64,000 nucleotides of DNA from DATCJU01 sp036562635 (GCA_036562635.1 DATCJU010000114.1:1-64000); one strand, 5' to 3'. Positions 47,783 to 56,947 are shown, counted from the first letter of the stretch. Numbers and translations: made by a program. The notes: generated by a model not told the origin, from the sequence alone.

Positions 47783-48118
47783 GTGTCCGAGGAGATGCCC
47801 GTACGGCTGCCTGATCCCCCGTACTACGCGGTGATCTTCACGTCCCGGCGTACCGACGCCGACGCGGACTACCAGGAGACGGCCGCACGCATGGTGAAGC
47901 TGGCCTCCGAGCAGCCCGGCTTCCTGGGCGTCGAGTCGGTGCGCGGAGCCGACGGGGCGGGGATCACCGTCTCGTACTGGCGGGACGAGGAGTCGATCGT
48001 CGCCTGGCGGCAGCACGTGGAGCACGCCGCCGTCCGCGAACGAGGACGTCGGGAGTGGTACGAGGCGTTCGAGGTCCGGGTGGCCCGGGTGGAGCGGGCC
48101 TACGGATTCACCCGCTGA
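47783..48118 (+). CDS. Antibiotic biosynthesis monooxygenase (ABM) domain protein
   Basis: A 111-aa dimeric alpha-beta barrel protein: YAVIFTSRR, then ARMVKLASEQPGFLGVESVR and ITVSYWRDEESIVAWRQH are the ABM pattern. Members include haem-degrading enzymes and quinone monooxygenases; many are uncharacterised housekeeping proteins, and no cluster here suggests an antibiotic. The start may be GTG 47783 (leaderless) or ATG 47795, directly after GAGGAG. Confidence 0.88.
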   Translation: MSEEMPVRLPDPPYYAVIFTSRRTDADADYQETAARMVKLASEQPGFLGVESVRGADGAGITVSYWRDEESIVAWRQHVEHAAVRERGRREWYEAFEVRVARVERAYGFTR

Positions 48119-48203
48119 GGCCCGCCCGGGCCGGGGCACCGGTGGTGTCGTCCTCCCCGCCCTCCCACCGGTCCGTGTTCCACCGTCCCACCCCGGGTGT
48201 CGG

Positions 48204-48548
48204 TCACTCCCCTGCCGCCTCGGTGCGGTTGCGCCGGATGCGCTGACGGGCGTTGTACTCGCGCATCCGTTTCGGGTAGCCCACCCGCTCCACCTCGTAG
48301 AGCGGAATACCGAGCTGCCTGGTCAGTTTCTGGGCTCCCGCCATTCCGTCGATGCGCCGTCGGGTCCACTCCCCGTCGTGTGCCACCAGGACCAACGTGG
48401 TCTCGGTCACCGTCGTGCGTGGTTCCAGGAAGGCCTCCACGCCCCGGTGTTGCGCCGCCCATTCCTTCAGGTGCGCCACGTCCGCGTCGTCGGCCGGTCG
48501 TGGCCCACCCCGGCGCGAACGACGCCGGAATCTGTCGAACAGGCCCAC
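48204..48548 (-). CDS. Conserved hypothetical protein, basic, 114 aa
   Basis: A soluble 114-aa protein with a basic N-terminus (MGLFDRFRRRSRRGG) and basic C-terminus (RMREYNARQRIRRNR). The middle (FLEPRTTVTETTLVLVAHDGEW) looks like an alpha/beta fold; the family is unknown to me, though similar actinobacterial proteins exist near dlaT. The GTG at 48548 has GAGGAGG five bases upstream. A nucleic-acid or membrane-surface role is possible but unproven. Confidence 0.75.
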   Translation of the reverse strand: MGLFDRFRRRSRRGGPRPADDADVAHLKEWAAQHRGVEAFLEPRTTVTETTLVLVAHDGEWTRRRIDGMAGAQKLTRQLGIPLYEVERVGYPKRMREYNARQRIRRNRTEAAGE

Positions 48549-48888
48549 CCCGTCCTCCTCTCCACGACGTGTGTGATCGTGACCACCACGGGGTGAGACG
48601 TGCGTAACACGTCCAGAGGTCACTCCTCGCCACCGCGGAGCGGCTGTGTGCACAGAGTAACGGAAAGGCGACATTTCGCGGCGACATGATCGGATGGCGA
48701 ACTTCCCTTTCCACAAAGCGAAATGACCTCGTGATCGGTGGTGAATGTGCCGCCCACCGATCGAACGGGCACCAACCCGCGTCGCCACAACTGTCGAACA
48801 GGTGACAAGATGGCGTCTGCCATCTGCGCTCACCCGCACGAATGGCGTTCCAGACCCGTCAGAGAACGTTGCCTGTCGAGGAGATCCC
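48549..48888. other. 340-bp divergent intergenic region upstream of lpdA
   Basis: No gene is supported. The stretch around 48650-48740 is AT-richer than its surroundings and is the likely site of the divergent promoters. Confidence 0.5.
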
Positions 48889-50259
48889 GTGACCGACACC
48901 TCCGCCGACCTTGTGATCCTCGGCGGCGGCTCGGGCGGCTACGCCTGCGCGCTGCGCGCGGCTCAGCTCGGCCTGTCCGTCGTCCTGGTCGAGAAGGACA
49001 AGCTCGGAGGCACCTGCCTGCACCGCGGGTGCATCCCGACCAAGGCGCTGCTGCACGCGGCGGAGGTTGCCGACTCGGCGCGTGAGAGCGACCAGTTCGG
49101 GGTGAAGACCTCCCTTGAGGGCATCGACATGGCCGGAGTGAACTCCTACAAGGAGGGGGTGATCAGCCGGCTGTACAAGGGCCTGCAGGGCCTGGTGAAG
49201 TCGCGCGGCATCACCTACGTCGAGGGCACCGGCCGGTTCGTCGCCCCGAACGCCGTCGAGGTCAACGGCCAGCGCTACACCGGCAAGAACGTGGTCCTGG
49301 CCACCGGTTCGTACGCCAAGACCCTGCCCGGTCTGGAGATCGGCGGCCGGATCGTCACCAGCGACCAGGCGCTGAACCTGGACTACGTCCCGGAGAAGGT
49401 CGTCGTCCTGGGTGGCGGTGTCATCGGTGTCGAGTTCGCCAGCGTGTGGCGTTCCTTCGGCGCCGACGTGACCATCGTCGAGGCGCTGCCCCGCCTGGTC
49501 CCGGCCGAGGACGAGTTCTGCTCCAAGCAGCTGGAGCGTGCGTTCCGCCGCCGGGGCATCAAGTTCAAGACCGGTGTGAAGTTCACCGGCGCCACCCAGT
49601 CCGAGACGGGTGTGACCGTCAGCCTGGAGTCCGGTGAGCAGCTCGAGGCCGACCTGCTGCTGGTCGCCGTGGGCCGGGGCCCCAACAGCGCGGGCCACGG
49701 CTACGAGGAGGCCGGTGTCCGCATGGAGCGCGGCTTCGTCCTGACCGACGAGCGGCTCCGCACCAACCTGCCCAACGTCTACGCCGTCGGCGACCTGGTT
49801 CCGGGCCTGCAGCTGGCGCACCGAGGCTTCCAGCAGGGCATCTTCATCGCCGAGGAGATCGCCGGCCTGAACCCGCGGCCGATCGACGAGGCCGGCATCC
49901 CGCGGGTCACCTACTGCGAGCCCGAGGTGGCCTCCGTGGGGCTGACCGAGGCCCAGGCCCGCGAGAAGTACGGAAACGTGGAGACGGTCACCTACGACCT
50001 GGCCGGTAACGGCAAGAGCCAGATCCTCAAGACCTCCGGTGCGATCAAGCTGGTCAAGGCCGCCGACGGTCCGGTCGTGGGTGTGCACATGGTCGGTTCC
50101 CGCGTCGGCGAGCTGATCGGCGAGGCACAGTTGATCTTCAACTGGGAGGCCCACGCCGAGGACGTCGCCCCGCTGGTGCACGCGCACCCGACCCAGAACG
50201 AAGCGCTCGGCGAGGCCCACCTCGCCCTGGCCGGCAAGCCGCTGCACGCGCACGGCTGA
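48889..50259 (+). CDS. lpdA: Dihydrolipoyl dehydrogenase
   Basis: A 456-aa flavoprotein (E3) that reoxidises dihydrolipoamide of 2-oxoacid dehydrogenase and glycine-cleavage complexes. The FAD motif GGGSGGYACALRAAQLG, redox disulfide CLHRGCIPTKAL, NAD motif VVVLGGGVIGVEFAS, and C-terminal HAHPTQNEALGEAHL (His-Glu pair) are present. The GTG at 48889 has GAGGAG five bases upstream. It lies 54 bp before the E2 gene and is likely co-transcribed. Confidence 0.96.
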   Translation: MTDTSADLVILGGGSGGYACALRAAQLGLSVVLVEKDKLGGTCLHRGCIPTKALLHAAEVADSARESDQFGVKTSLEGIDMAGVNSYKEGVISRLYKGLQGLVKSRGITYVEGTGRFVAPNAVEVNGQRYTGKNVVLATGSYAKTLPGLEIGGRIVTSDQALNLDYVPEKVVVLGGGVIGVEFASVWRSFGADVTIVEALPRLVPAEDEFCSKQLERAFRRRGIKFKTGVKFTGATQSETGVTVSLESGEQLEADLLLVAVGRGPNSAGHGYEEAGVRMERGFVLTDERLRTNLPNVYAVGDLVPGLQLAHRGFQQGIFIAEEIAGLNPRPIDEAGIPRVTYCEPEVASVGLTEAQAREKYGNVETVTYDLAGNGKSQILKTSGAIKLVKAADGPVVGVHMVGSRVGELIGEAQLIFNWEAHAEDVAPLVHAHPTQNEALGEAHLALAGKPLHAHG

Positions 50260-50313
50260 CGCCGTCGGGCCCAAGGTCAGCCAAGCGAGCAACCAACGAG
50301 GAGTCAGCTGAAA

Positions 50314-52017
50314 ATGGCCATCTCCGTACAGATGCCGGCGCTCGGTGAGAGCGTCACCGAGGGCACGGTCACCCGGTGGCTCAAGCAGCCCGGCGACACC
50401 GTCGAGGTGGACGAGCCGCTGCTGGAGGTCTCCACCGACAAGGTCGACACCGAGATCCCCTCGCCCGCTGCCGGTGTCCTGCTGGAGATCAAGGTCGGTG
50501 AGGACGAGACCGTCGAGGTGGGCGCCGAGCTGGCCGTGATCGGCGAGCCGGGTGAGGCCCCGGCCTCCGCTCCGGCTCCGCAGGGCGAGCAGGCGGCCCC
50601 GGCCGCTCCGGCCGCTCCGGCCCCGGCCGCTCCGGCCCCGGCCCAGGCCGCTCCGGCCGCGCAGCCGAGCCAGCCGCAGCCCGCGCCGCAGGGTGGTGCC
50701 GCCCAGGGCACCCCGGTGACCATGCCGGCGCTCGGTGAGAGCGTCACCGAGGGCACGGTCACCCGGTGGCTCAAGCAGCCCGGCGACACCGTCGAGGTGG
50801 ACGAGCCGCTGCTGGAGGTCTCCACCGACAAGGTCGACACCGAGATCCCCTCGCCCGTCGCCGGTGTCCTGCTGGAGATCAAGGTCGGTGAGGACGAGAC
50901 CGTCGAGGTGGGCGCCGAGCTGGCCGTGATCGGTGACCCGTCAGCCGCCCCGGCTCCGGCCCCGGCCCCGGCTCCGGCCGCTCCGGCCGAGCAGGTCCAG
51001 GAGGCCGCCCCGGCCGCCGCACCCGCTCCGGCCCCGGCTCCGGCCGCCGGCAAGCCGGAGACCGACGGTGGGGCCAAGCAGCAGCCCTACGTGACCCCGC
51101 TGGTGCGCAAGCTCGCCGCCGAGCACGGGGTGGACCTGTCCACCATCAAGGGCACCGGTGTCGGTGGGCGGATCCGCAAGCAGGACGTCCTGGCCGCCGT
51201 CGAGGCGGCGAAGGCCGCCCAGCAGGCCCCGGCCCCGGCCGCCGCACCCGCCCCGGCCGCCGCGCCCGTGACCCCGTCGCCGGAGGCCCAGGCGCTCCGC
51301 GGCAAGACCGAGAAGATGTCTCGGCTGCGGCAGATCGTCGCCCAGCGCACCCGCGAGTCGCTGCAGGTGTCGGCCCAGCTCACCCAGGTCTTCGAGGTGG
51401 ACGTCACCAAGATCGCGCGGCTGCGGGCCCGGGCCAAGGCGGCCTTCGAGGCGCGGGAGGGCGTCAAGCTCACCTTCCTGCCGTTCTTCGCCAAGGCCGC
51501 CGTCGAGGCGCTCAAGCAGCACCCGAAGCTGAACGCGTCGATCAACGAGGAGACCCGGGAGGTCACCTACCACGGCGCCGAGCACCTGGGCATCGCGATC
51601 GACACCGAGCGCGGCCTGATCAACGCGGTGATCCACAACGCCGGCGACCTGAACCTGGCGGGCCTGGCCCACAAGATCGCCGACCTCGCCGCGCGCGCCC
51701 GCGCGAACAAGATCACCCCGGACGAGCTGGCCGGCGGTACGTTCTCGCTGACCAACCTCGGCAGCAACGGTGCACTGTTCGACACGCCGATCCTGGTGCA
51801 GCCGCAGGTCGGCATCCTCGGTGTCGGCGTGGTGCGCAAGCGCCCGGTCGTGGTGACCGGCGAGGACGGCGAGGACACCATCGCGATCCGTTCGATGGCC
51901 TACCTGGCGCTGACCTACGACCACCGCCTGGTCGACGGCGCCGACGCCGGCCGGTTCCTCACCACCATCAAGAACCGGCTGGAGGAGGGGGCCTTCGAAG
52001 GGGAGCTGGGCCTGTAA
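50314..52017 (+). CDS. dlaT: Dihydrolipoamide acyltransferase E2 (DlaT/SucB) with two lipoyl domains
   Basis: A 567-aa E2 subunit. Two lipoyl domains (residues about 4-80 and 134-210) each carry the lipoylated Lys in EVSTDKVDTEIPSP. Ala/Pro-rich linkers follow. The peripheral subunit-binding domain (about 250-290) has TPLVRKLAAEHGVDLS and GTGVGGRIRKQDVL. The catalytic domain ends with TYDHRLVDGADAG (active His and Asp). In mycobacteria the Rv2215 product serves pyruvate dehydrogenase and a peroxynitrite reductase system. The two lipoyl domains are nearly identical in DNA. The ATG has GAGGAG 10 bases upstream. Confidence 0.95.
   Translation: MAISVQMPALGESVTEGTVTRWLKQPGDTVEVDEPLLEVSTDKVDTEIPSPAAGVLLEIKVGEDETVEVGAELAVIGEPGEAPASAPAPQGEQAAPAAPAAPAPAAPAPAQAAPAAQPSQPQPAPQGGAAQGTPVTMPALGESVTEGTVTRWLKQPGDTVEVDEPLLEVSTDKVDTEIPSPVAGVLLEIKVGEDETVEVGAELAVIGDPSAAPAPAPAPAPAAPAEQVQEAAPAAAPAPAPAPAAGKPETDGGAKQQPYVTPLVRKLAAEHGVDLSTIKGTGVGGRIRKQDVLAAVEAAKAAQQAPAPAAAPAPAAAPVTPSPEAQALRGKTEKMSRLRQIVAQRTRESLQVSAQLTQVFEVDVTKIARLRARAKAAFEAREGVKLTFLPFFAKAAVEALKQHPKLNASINEETREVTYHGAEHLGIAIDTERGLINAVIHNAGDLNLAGLAHKIADLAARARANKITPDELAGGTFSLTNLGSNGALFDTPILVQPQVGILGVGVVRKRPVVVTGEDGEDTIAIRSMAYLALTYDHRLVDGADAGRFLTTIKNRLEEGAFEGELGL
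50333..50932 (+). repeat. Pair of near-identical 210-bp lipoyl-domain repeats
   Basis: The copies at 50333-50542 and 50723-50932 (period 390 bp) differ by only about two or three bases, including synonymous positions. The identity indicates recent duplication or continued gene conversion. Confidence 0.9.
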
Positions 52018-52049
52018 CCCCTCGGCCGAGCACACCTCCCCGAGTCCGG

Positions 52050-52081
52050 AAGGGGCCCGTCGCACCCGCGGCGGGCCCCTT
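52050..52081 (+). terminator. Terminator of lpdA-dlaT
   Basis: A 14-bp stem (52050-52063 with 52068-52081, one G-T pair) and a 4-base loop. Confidence 0.8.
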
Positions 52082-52164
52082 CTCCGTCCCTGCACACCAC
52101 CTGCCGGGACGAGCAGCCGCCGGAGCAAGTGCGGAATCGCGGCGGCTCGGCCACGATCAAGTCC

Positions 52165-53055
52165 ATGCGAATCGCGATCGCCGGATCGTCCGGTCTCATC
52201 GGCACGGCACTCGTCTCCGAGCTCCGGGCCCGGGGCCACGAGGTGGTGCGCCTGGTCCGCCGCCCCGCCGCCGCGCCGGACGAGCGCAGCTGGGACCCGC
52301 CCGCCGGTCGCCTGCAGGACGGTGCGCTGGACGGCGTGGACGCCGCGGTCAACCTGTGCGGGACCAGCATCGGCACCCGCCGGTGGTCCCAAGCCCGCAA
52401 ACAGATGATCCGGGACAGTCGCCTCGTCCCCACCGAGGTGCTGGCCACGGCCGTCGCCGAACAGGGTGTCCCCGTCCTGGTCAACGCCTCGGGCATCCAC
52501 TACTACGGCGACACCGGGGACCGGGTGGTCGACGAGACCGCCCCCGGCGGGCACGGGTTCATGGCCGAGGTGTGCCGGGACTGGGAGGCGGCCACCGCCG
52601 CGGCACAGGAGGCCGGAGCCCGGGTGGTGCTGGCGCGCACCGCGGTCGTGCTCTCCCCCAGCGGGGGCATGCTCGGCCAGCTCCGGCCGCTGTTCCGCCT
52701 CTTCCTGGGAGGCCGCCTGGGCAGCGGCCGGCAGTACCTGTCCTGGATCTCGCTGGACGACGAGGTGGGAGCGCTGTGTTTCGTGCTGGAACGGTCGACG
52801 GTGTCCGGACCGGTCAACCTCACCGCACCCACCCCGGTGACCAACGCCGAGTTCACCCGGGCGCTGGGTGAGGCGCTGCACCGGCCGACGCCCTGGGTGG
52901 TGCCGTCGTTCGCGCTCCGCGCGGTGCTGGGCGAGGTCGCCGACGAGCTGGTCCTCACCGGGCCGCGTGCGGTGCCCACGGTGCTGCAACAGTACGGCTA
53001 CCTCTTCCGGCACCCGTCGCTGTCGGATGCACTGGCCGCCTGTTGGGGTCGGTGA
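52165..53055 (+). CDS. TIGR01777-family NAD-dependent epimerase/dehydratase-like protein
   Basis: A 296-aa extended SDR protein. The Rossmann motif GSSGLIGTALVSEL is at residues 7-20; NASGIHYYG supplies the active-site region; DETAPGGHGFMAEVCRDWE and the C-terminal DUF1731 region fit the family. Corresponds to Rv2216. The role is unknown; a similar gene often accompanies lipB. The ATG at 52165 (MRIAIAGSSG) is preferred to the open frame from 52129. Confidence 0.92.
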   Translation: MRIAIAGSSGLIGTALVSELRARGHEVVRLVRRPAAAPDERSWDPPAGRLQDGALDGVDAAVNLCGTSIGTRRWSQARKQMIRDSRLVPTEVLATAVAEQGVPVLVNASGIHYYGDTGDRVVDETAPGGHGFMAEVCRDWEAATAAAQEAGARVVLARTAVVLSPSGGMLGQLRPLFRLFLGGRLGSGRQYLSWISLDDEVGALCFVLERSTVSGPVNLTAPTPVTNAEFTRALGEALHRPTPWVVPSFALRAVLGEVADELVLTGPRAVPTVLQQYGYLFRHPSLSDALAACWGR

Positions 53056-53100
53056 GACGTGACGTGCTCCCGACAGCTGGGGCTACCGACCGGTCGGGCG

Positions 53101-53106
53101 TAAGGT
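53101..53106 (+). promoter_or_regulatory. -10 element of lipB
   Basis: TAAGGT, eight bases before ATG 53115. Confidence 0.55.
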
Positions 53107-53114
53107 CCGAAGAC

Positions 53115-53858
53115 ATGAGCCGTCCCGTACTTTCCTGCCGTGCCTCGTCCGACCCGGTCGAGGTGCGTCACCTGGGCACGATCGACTACATGGCCGCCTG
53201 GGACCTGCAGCGCGAGCTGGCCGAGGCCCGCGCCACCGGCTCGGGCGGGGACGTGCTGCTGCTCCTGGAACACCCCTCGGTCTACACGGCGGGCAAGCGC
53301 ACCCGCCCCGAGGACCGGCCGGTCGACGGAACCCCGGTCGTCGACGTCGACCGCGGTGGCAGGATCACCTGGCACGGTCCGGGGCAGTTGGTCGGCTACC
53401 CGATCATCGGGCTGGCCGAGCCGATCGACGTGGTGGGTTACGTGCGCCGTCTCGAGCAGGCGCTGATCGCCGTGTGCGACGAGCTGGGCGCCCCCGGGGC
53501 CGGACGGGTCGAGGGCCGGAGCGGAGTGTGGTTCCCCGCGGACGACACTCGACCGGAGCGCAAGGTGGCCGCGATCGGGGTGCGGGTACAGCGCGGGGTC
53601 ACCATGCACGGTTTCGCCATCAACTGCGACCCGGACATGTCGGTGTGGGACCGCATCGTGCCCTGCGGTATCGCAGACGCGGGAGTCACCTCTCTGGCCG
53701 CGGAGCTGGGCCGCAGTGTGTCGGTGGCCGAGATCACCCCGTTGGTGGAGCGTGCGGTGCTGGCCGCACTGAACGGCGAGTTGCCGATCGAGGAGCGCAA
53801 CCTGGAACGTGCCCAGCCCACCGCGGCCGGAGTCACCTTCGCACTGAGCCGGGCCTGA
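53115..53858 (+). CDS. lipB: Octanoyl-[acyl carrier protein]:protein transferase
   Basis: LipB, 247 aa, moves octanoyl from acyl carrier protein to lipoyl domains. Landmarks are LEHPSVYTAGKRT, RGGRITWHGPGQLVGYPI, the catalytic Lys in RKVAAIGVRV and the catalytic Cys in IVPCGIADAGVTSL. The ATG lies eight bases after TAAGGT, so a leaderless transcript is likely. It acts before LipA on the E2 and H proteins. Three unrelated genes separate it from lipA here. Confidence 0.95.
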   Translation: MSRPVLSCRASSDPVEVRHLGTIDYMAAWDLQRELAEARATGSGGDVLLLLEHPSVYTAGKRTRPEDRPVDGTPVVDVDRGGRITWHGPGQLVGYPIIGLAEPIDVVGYVRRLEQALIAVCDELGAPGAGRVEGRSGVWFPADDTRPERKVAAIGVRVQRGVTMHGFAINCDPDMSVWDRIVPCGIADAGVTSLAAELGRSVSVAEITPLVERAVLAALNGELPIEERNLERAQPTAAGVTFALSRA

Positions 53859-53966
53859 TCCCCGGACGCGACGTCCCCACCGACGGGTCCTCCACCACGG
53901 GATGTTCCCCGGAGGTCACCGAACGCGTCATACTCGCCTGCCCCGACACGGCGACTGGAGCGACAC

Positions 53967-54362
53967 ATGACGCTGAGCGTGCGGAACATCACGTTCGACT
54001 GCACCGACCCGTACCGGTTGGCGGCGTTCTGGAGCGAGGTCACCGGTTTCCGGGAGGATCCGGACAACCCCAACGCCCCCGACGACCCCGAGGGGTTGCT
54101 CGTCTCGCCGAACGGTGACCTCGCGCTGCTGTTCATCAGGGTCCCCGAGGGCAAACAGGTCAAGAACCGGCTGCACCTGGACCTGTGCCCCACCGAGGGG
54201 ACCCGGGACGAGGAGGTCGAGCGCCTGTTGGGCCTCGGCGCGACGATGGTGGCCGACCGGCGCAATCCGGACGGCACCGGCTGGGCCGTACTGGCCGATC
54301 CGGAGGGTAACGAGTTCTGCGTGATACGCAGCGCCGCGGAACGTGACGCCGCGGGTGGCTGA
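53967..54362 (+). CDS. VOC-family (glyoxalase-like) protein
   Basis: A 131-aa VOC superfamily protein: NITFDCTDPYRLAAFWSEVTG at the start, NRLHLDLCPTEG in the middle, and AVLADPEGNEFCVIRS at the end are typical of this bacterial subfamily. Its metal ligands are not complete enough to name a reaction. The ATG has GGAG six bases upstream. It ends at a shared terminator. Confidence 0.88.
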   Translation: MTLSVRNITFDCTDPYRLAAFWSEVTGFREDPDNPNAPDDPEGLLVSPNGDLALLFIRVPEGKQVKNRLHLDLCPTEGTRDEEVERLLGLGATMVADRRNPDGTGWAVLADPEGNEFCVIRSAAERDAAGG

Positions 54363-54418
54363 GCACCCGACCGACGGTCGCCCACCCGGGCAGGACCATC
54401 CCGAGACCCCGGAACCGT

Positions 54419-54455
54419 CACCGGCCGGGCCGCAGGCAGAGCGGCCCGGCCGGTG
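54419..54455. terminator. Bidirectional terminator between VOC and LLM genes
   Basis: A perfect 15-bp stem (54419-54433 with 54441-54455) and a 7-base loop. Confidence 0.85.
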
Positions 54456-54466
54456 CCCGGTGGTGC

Positions 54467-55414
54467 TCAGGACAGCTGCGGCACGACCTGCGCGGCGATC
54501 AGCTCGATGTGCTCCAGGTCGGACAGGTCGAGCACCTGCAGGTAGATCCGGCTGATCCCGGTGCGCTCCCGCCAGGTCCCGAGCTTGTCCACCACCTCGG
54601 CCGGTGAACCGGCCAGACCGTTGCGACGCAGTTCGTCCACCTCACGGCCGATGGCGTCGGCCCGGCGGGCGACCTCGGCCTCGTCACGACCGACACACAC
54701 CACCAGGGCGGCCGAGCGGACGATCTCGGCAGGGTCGCGGCCGATCTCCCGGCAGGCTGCGTCGACCCGCTCGAACTGGGTGACCGCGGTGTCGAGGTCG
54801 ACGAACGGCACGTTGAACTCGTTGGCGAAACGGGCCGCCAGCTGCGGGGTGCGCTTGGCGCCCCGGCCACCGACCAGCACCGGGGGACGAGGCCGCTGCA
54901 CCGGCTTGGGCAGCGCCGGCGAGTCGGTGAGCCGGTAGTACTTGCCCTCGAAGTCGAAGGTCTCCCCCTCCGGGGTCTCCCACAGCCCGGTGATGATCTC
55001 CAGCTGCTCGGCGTAACGGTCGAACCGCTCGCCCACCTCGGGGAACGGGATGCCGTAGGCGGTGTGCTCCTCGAGGTACCAACCGGCACCGAGCCCGAAC
55101 TCGACCCGCCCGCCGGACATCTGGTCCACCTGGGCCACCGCGATGGCCAGGGGTCCGGGGTACCGGAAGGTCGCCGCGGTCATCAGGGTGCCCAGACGCA
55201 GCCGGGACGTCTCCCGAGCCAGGCCGGCCAGGGTGACCCAGGCGTCGGTCGGCCCGGGCAGTCCGCTCACCGACCCCATCTTCAGGTAGTGGTCGGAGCG
55301 GAAGAAGGCGTCGTACCCGGCCTCCTCGGCGCAACGTGCCACGCGCAGCAGGTCGTCGTAGGTCGCCCCCTGCTGGGGCTCGGTGAAGATCCGGAACTGG
55401 AATGCGTTGGCCAC
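54467..55414 (-). CDS. LLM-class F420-dependent oxidoreductase
   Basis: A 315-aa luciferase-like TIM-barrel enzyme. FRSDHYLKMG, RLRLGTLMTAATFRYPGPLA, GRVEFGLGAGWYLEEH and RPRPPVLVGGRGAKRT fit F420-dependent members of actinobacteria. The substrate is unknown. The GTG at 55414 lies eight bases after TACCCT; a TTG at 55423 would overlap that promoter. It is divergent from the SDR gene across a 527-bp gap. Confidence 0.9.
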   Translation of the reverse strand: MANAFQFRIFTEPQQGATYDDLLRVARCAEEAGYDAFFRSDHYLKMGSVSGLPGPTDAWVTLAGLARETSRLRLGTLMTAATFRYPGPLAIAVAQVDQMSGGRVEFGLGAGWYLEEHTAYGIPFPEVGERFDRYAEQLEIITGLWETPEGETFDFEGKYYRLTDSPALPKPVQRPRPPVLVGGRGAKRTPQLAARFANEFNVPFVDLDTAVTQFERVDAACREIGRDPAEIVRSAALVVCVGRDEAEVARRADAIGREVDELRRNGLAGSPAEVVDKLGTWRERTGISRIYLQVLDLSDLEHIELIAAQVVPQLS

Positions 55415-55941
55415 GTGTTCCAAGGGTATTCACCCGGGGTGGAACCGCCCGCCGAACGCCGGGGCGTCGGCGAGCGGCGTGGAACGTCTCCGCACGAGGT
55501 GCGGAGATCCCGGAGCCGGACACGGGGTCCCGGGAAACCAGGTCCCGACGAGGCCGGGTGTGCGTGCGTGCCGGGACGTCCGCACCGGTTCGTTGCCGCG
55601 TCCCGGCGTTCCGGTCCCCCGTGACGGTGCACCTGCCCCGGCGGGACACCTCCGTCGCAGGGGGAGGAACCGTGGACCGGCCCACGGTCGCACCACCCTC
55701 GCGTTCGACGGTGGGTTCCGTGGGACGGTGATCCGTCCCGGCGAACCCCCGCACCAGGAGACGCGCCGTCCACGACGGTCCCGCCCCGGGCGGTACCCGG
55801 TACGGTCGGGCCGGGGTTTTCGATCATCCTGCGGAACCGGGAACGTCCACCCGGCCACTTCTTCCGGCACCGGGTGGCCCCGATCCTGATCGGCGCAGAA
55901 CCGAGGTGACGTCCAACCCCCGTGGACGGTAGTGAGGAACC
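55415..55941. other. 527-bp intergenic region without a recognisable gene
   Basis: Open frames exist on both strands but none has a family pattern or a convincing ribosome site. A 9-bp hairpin with a 3-base loop occurs at 55487-55507. The left end holds the LLM gene promoter, and the right end the SDR gene leader. Confidence 0.5.
55423..55428 (-). promoter_or_regulatory. -10 element of the LLM oxidoreductase gene
   Basis: TACCCT, eight bases before GTG 55414. Confidence 0.5.
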
Positions 55942-56874
55942 ATGCCGACGTGGAACATCACCGACATCCCGGACCAGACCGGCCGCACCGTCCTGATCAC
56001 CGGGGCGAACTCGGGGCTCGGCCTGGCCAGTGCCCGAGTGCTGGCCGCCCGTGGTGCACGGGTCCTGCTGGCCTGTCGCTCACCGGAACGCGGCCGGGCC
56101 GCACTCGAACAGGTGCGCCGCGTCGGCCCCGCCGATCTGGTGCAGCTGGACCTGAGCGACCTGTCCTCGGTCCGACGGGCCGCCGAGGAGATCCGCGACC
56201 GCACCGGTGACTCGCTGGACGTGCTGATGAACAACGCGGGGGTGATGGCCACCCCGCTGCGGCGCACGGTGGACGGTTTCGAGCTGCAACTCGGCACGAA
56301 CCACCTCGGCCATGCGGCGCTCACCTGGCTGCTGGGGCCGGCTCTGCGCAACGGCACCGCCCCGCGTGTGGTCACGGTGTCGAGCCTGAGCCACCGGAGT
56401 GGCAGGCTGGGCCTGGACGACCTCAACTTCGAGCGACGCCGCTACCGCCCCGGCCAGGCCTACAGCCAGTCCAAGCTGGCCAATCTGCTGTTCGCCTTCG
56501 AGCTGGACCGGCGGGCCCGGGCCAGGGGCCTCGACCTGGTGAGCGTGGCCGCCCACCCGGGGGTGGTCGCGACCGAACTGGCGGCGAACACGACCCGCTC
56601 CCACTCGGACAACCCCACCGTGGCCCGTGTCGCCCGTTTTCTCACCCACCTGGTGTCCCAGCCGATCCGACGCGGCGTGCTGCCCCAGCTGTACGCCGCG
56701 ACCGCACCGGACGTGCGTGGCGGTGACTTCTTCGGGCCCGACGGCCTCGGCGAGGTGTACGGACGCGGGGTGCGGCGGGCGACCCCCAGTGCCGCCGCGC
56801 AGGACCCGGCCACCGCGGCCGCGCTGTGGGAACGGACCGCGGAACTGACCGGTGTCTCTCCCTACCCGTGTTGA
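55942..56874 (+). CDS. Short-chain dehydrogenase/reductase (retinol dehydrogenase-like)
   Basis: A 310-aa classical-type SDR. The cofactor motif ITGANSGLG lies at residues 19-27, NNAGVM near 94, LGTNHLGHAALTWLL, VSSLSHRSG with the catalytic Ser, and YSQSKLANLL with the Tyr and Lys. Arg residues after the glycine motif suggest NADP(H). Substrate unknown. The ATG has GAGG four bases upstream. It sits between lipB and lipA as an insertion relative to M. tuberculosis. Confidence 0.92.
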   Translation: MPTWNITDIPDQTGRTVLITGANSGLGLASARVLAARGARVLLACRSPERGRAALEQVRRVGPADLVQLDLSDLSSVRRAAEEIRDRTGDSLDVLMNNAGVMATPLRRTVDGFELQLGTNHLGHAALTWLLGPALRNGTAPRVVTVSSLSHRSGRLGLDDLNFERRRYRPGQAYSQSKLANLLFAFELDRRARARGLDLVSVAAHPGVVATELAANTTRSHSDNPTVARVARFLTHLVSQPIRRGVLPQLYAATAPDVRGGDFFGPDGLGEVYGRGVRRATPSAAAQDPATAAALWERTAELTGVSPYPC

Positions 56875-56947
56875 CCGTCGGAGGTGTCCACCGTGTCCCA
56901 CCTGGGCGGAACGAGGAGCGTGACTCCTGACACCTCGCGGCGCGGCG

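Noticed and set aside
50333..50932. Direct repeats considered as a CRISPR-like or mobile repeat
   Set aside because: They are two in-frame lipoyl domains; there are only two copies and the spacer is coding.
46322..52017. Long minus-strand frames over pepB, lpdA and dlaT
   Set aside because: All are antisense to well-identified genes and match nothing recognisable.
55282..55889. Open frames on both strands in the LLM-SDR gap
   Set aside because: No domain pattern and Pro/Arg/Gly-rich composition on both strands, as expected of non-coding GC-rich DNA.
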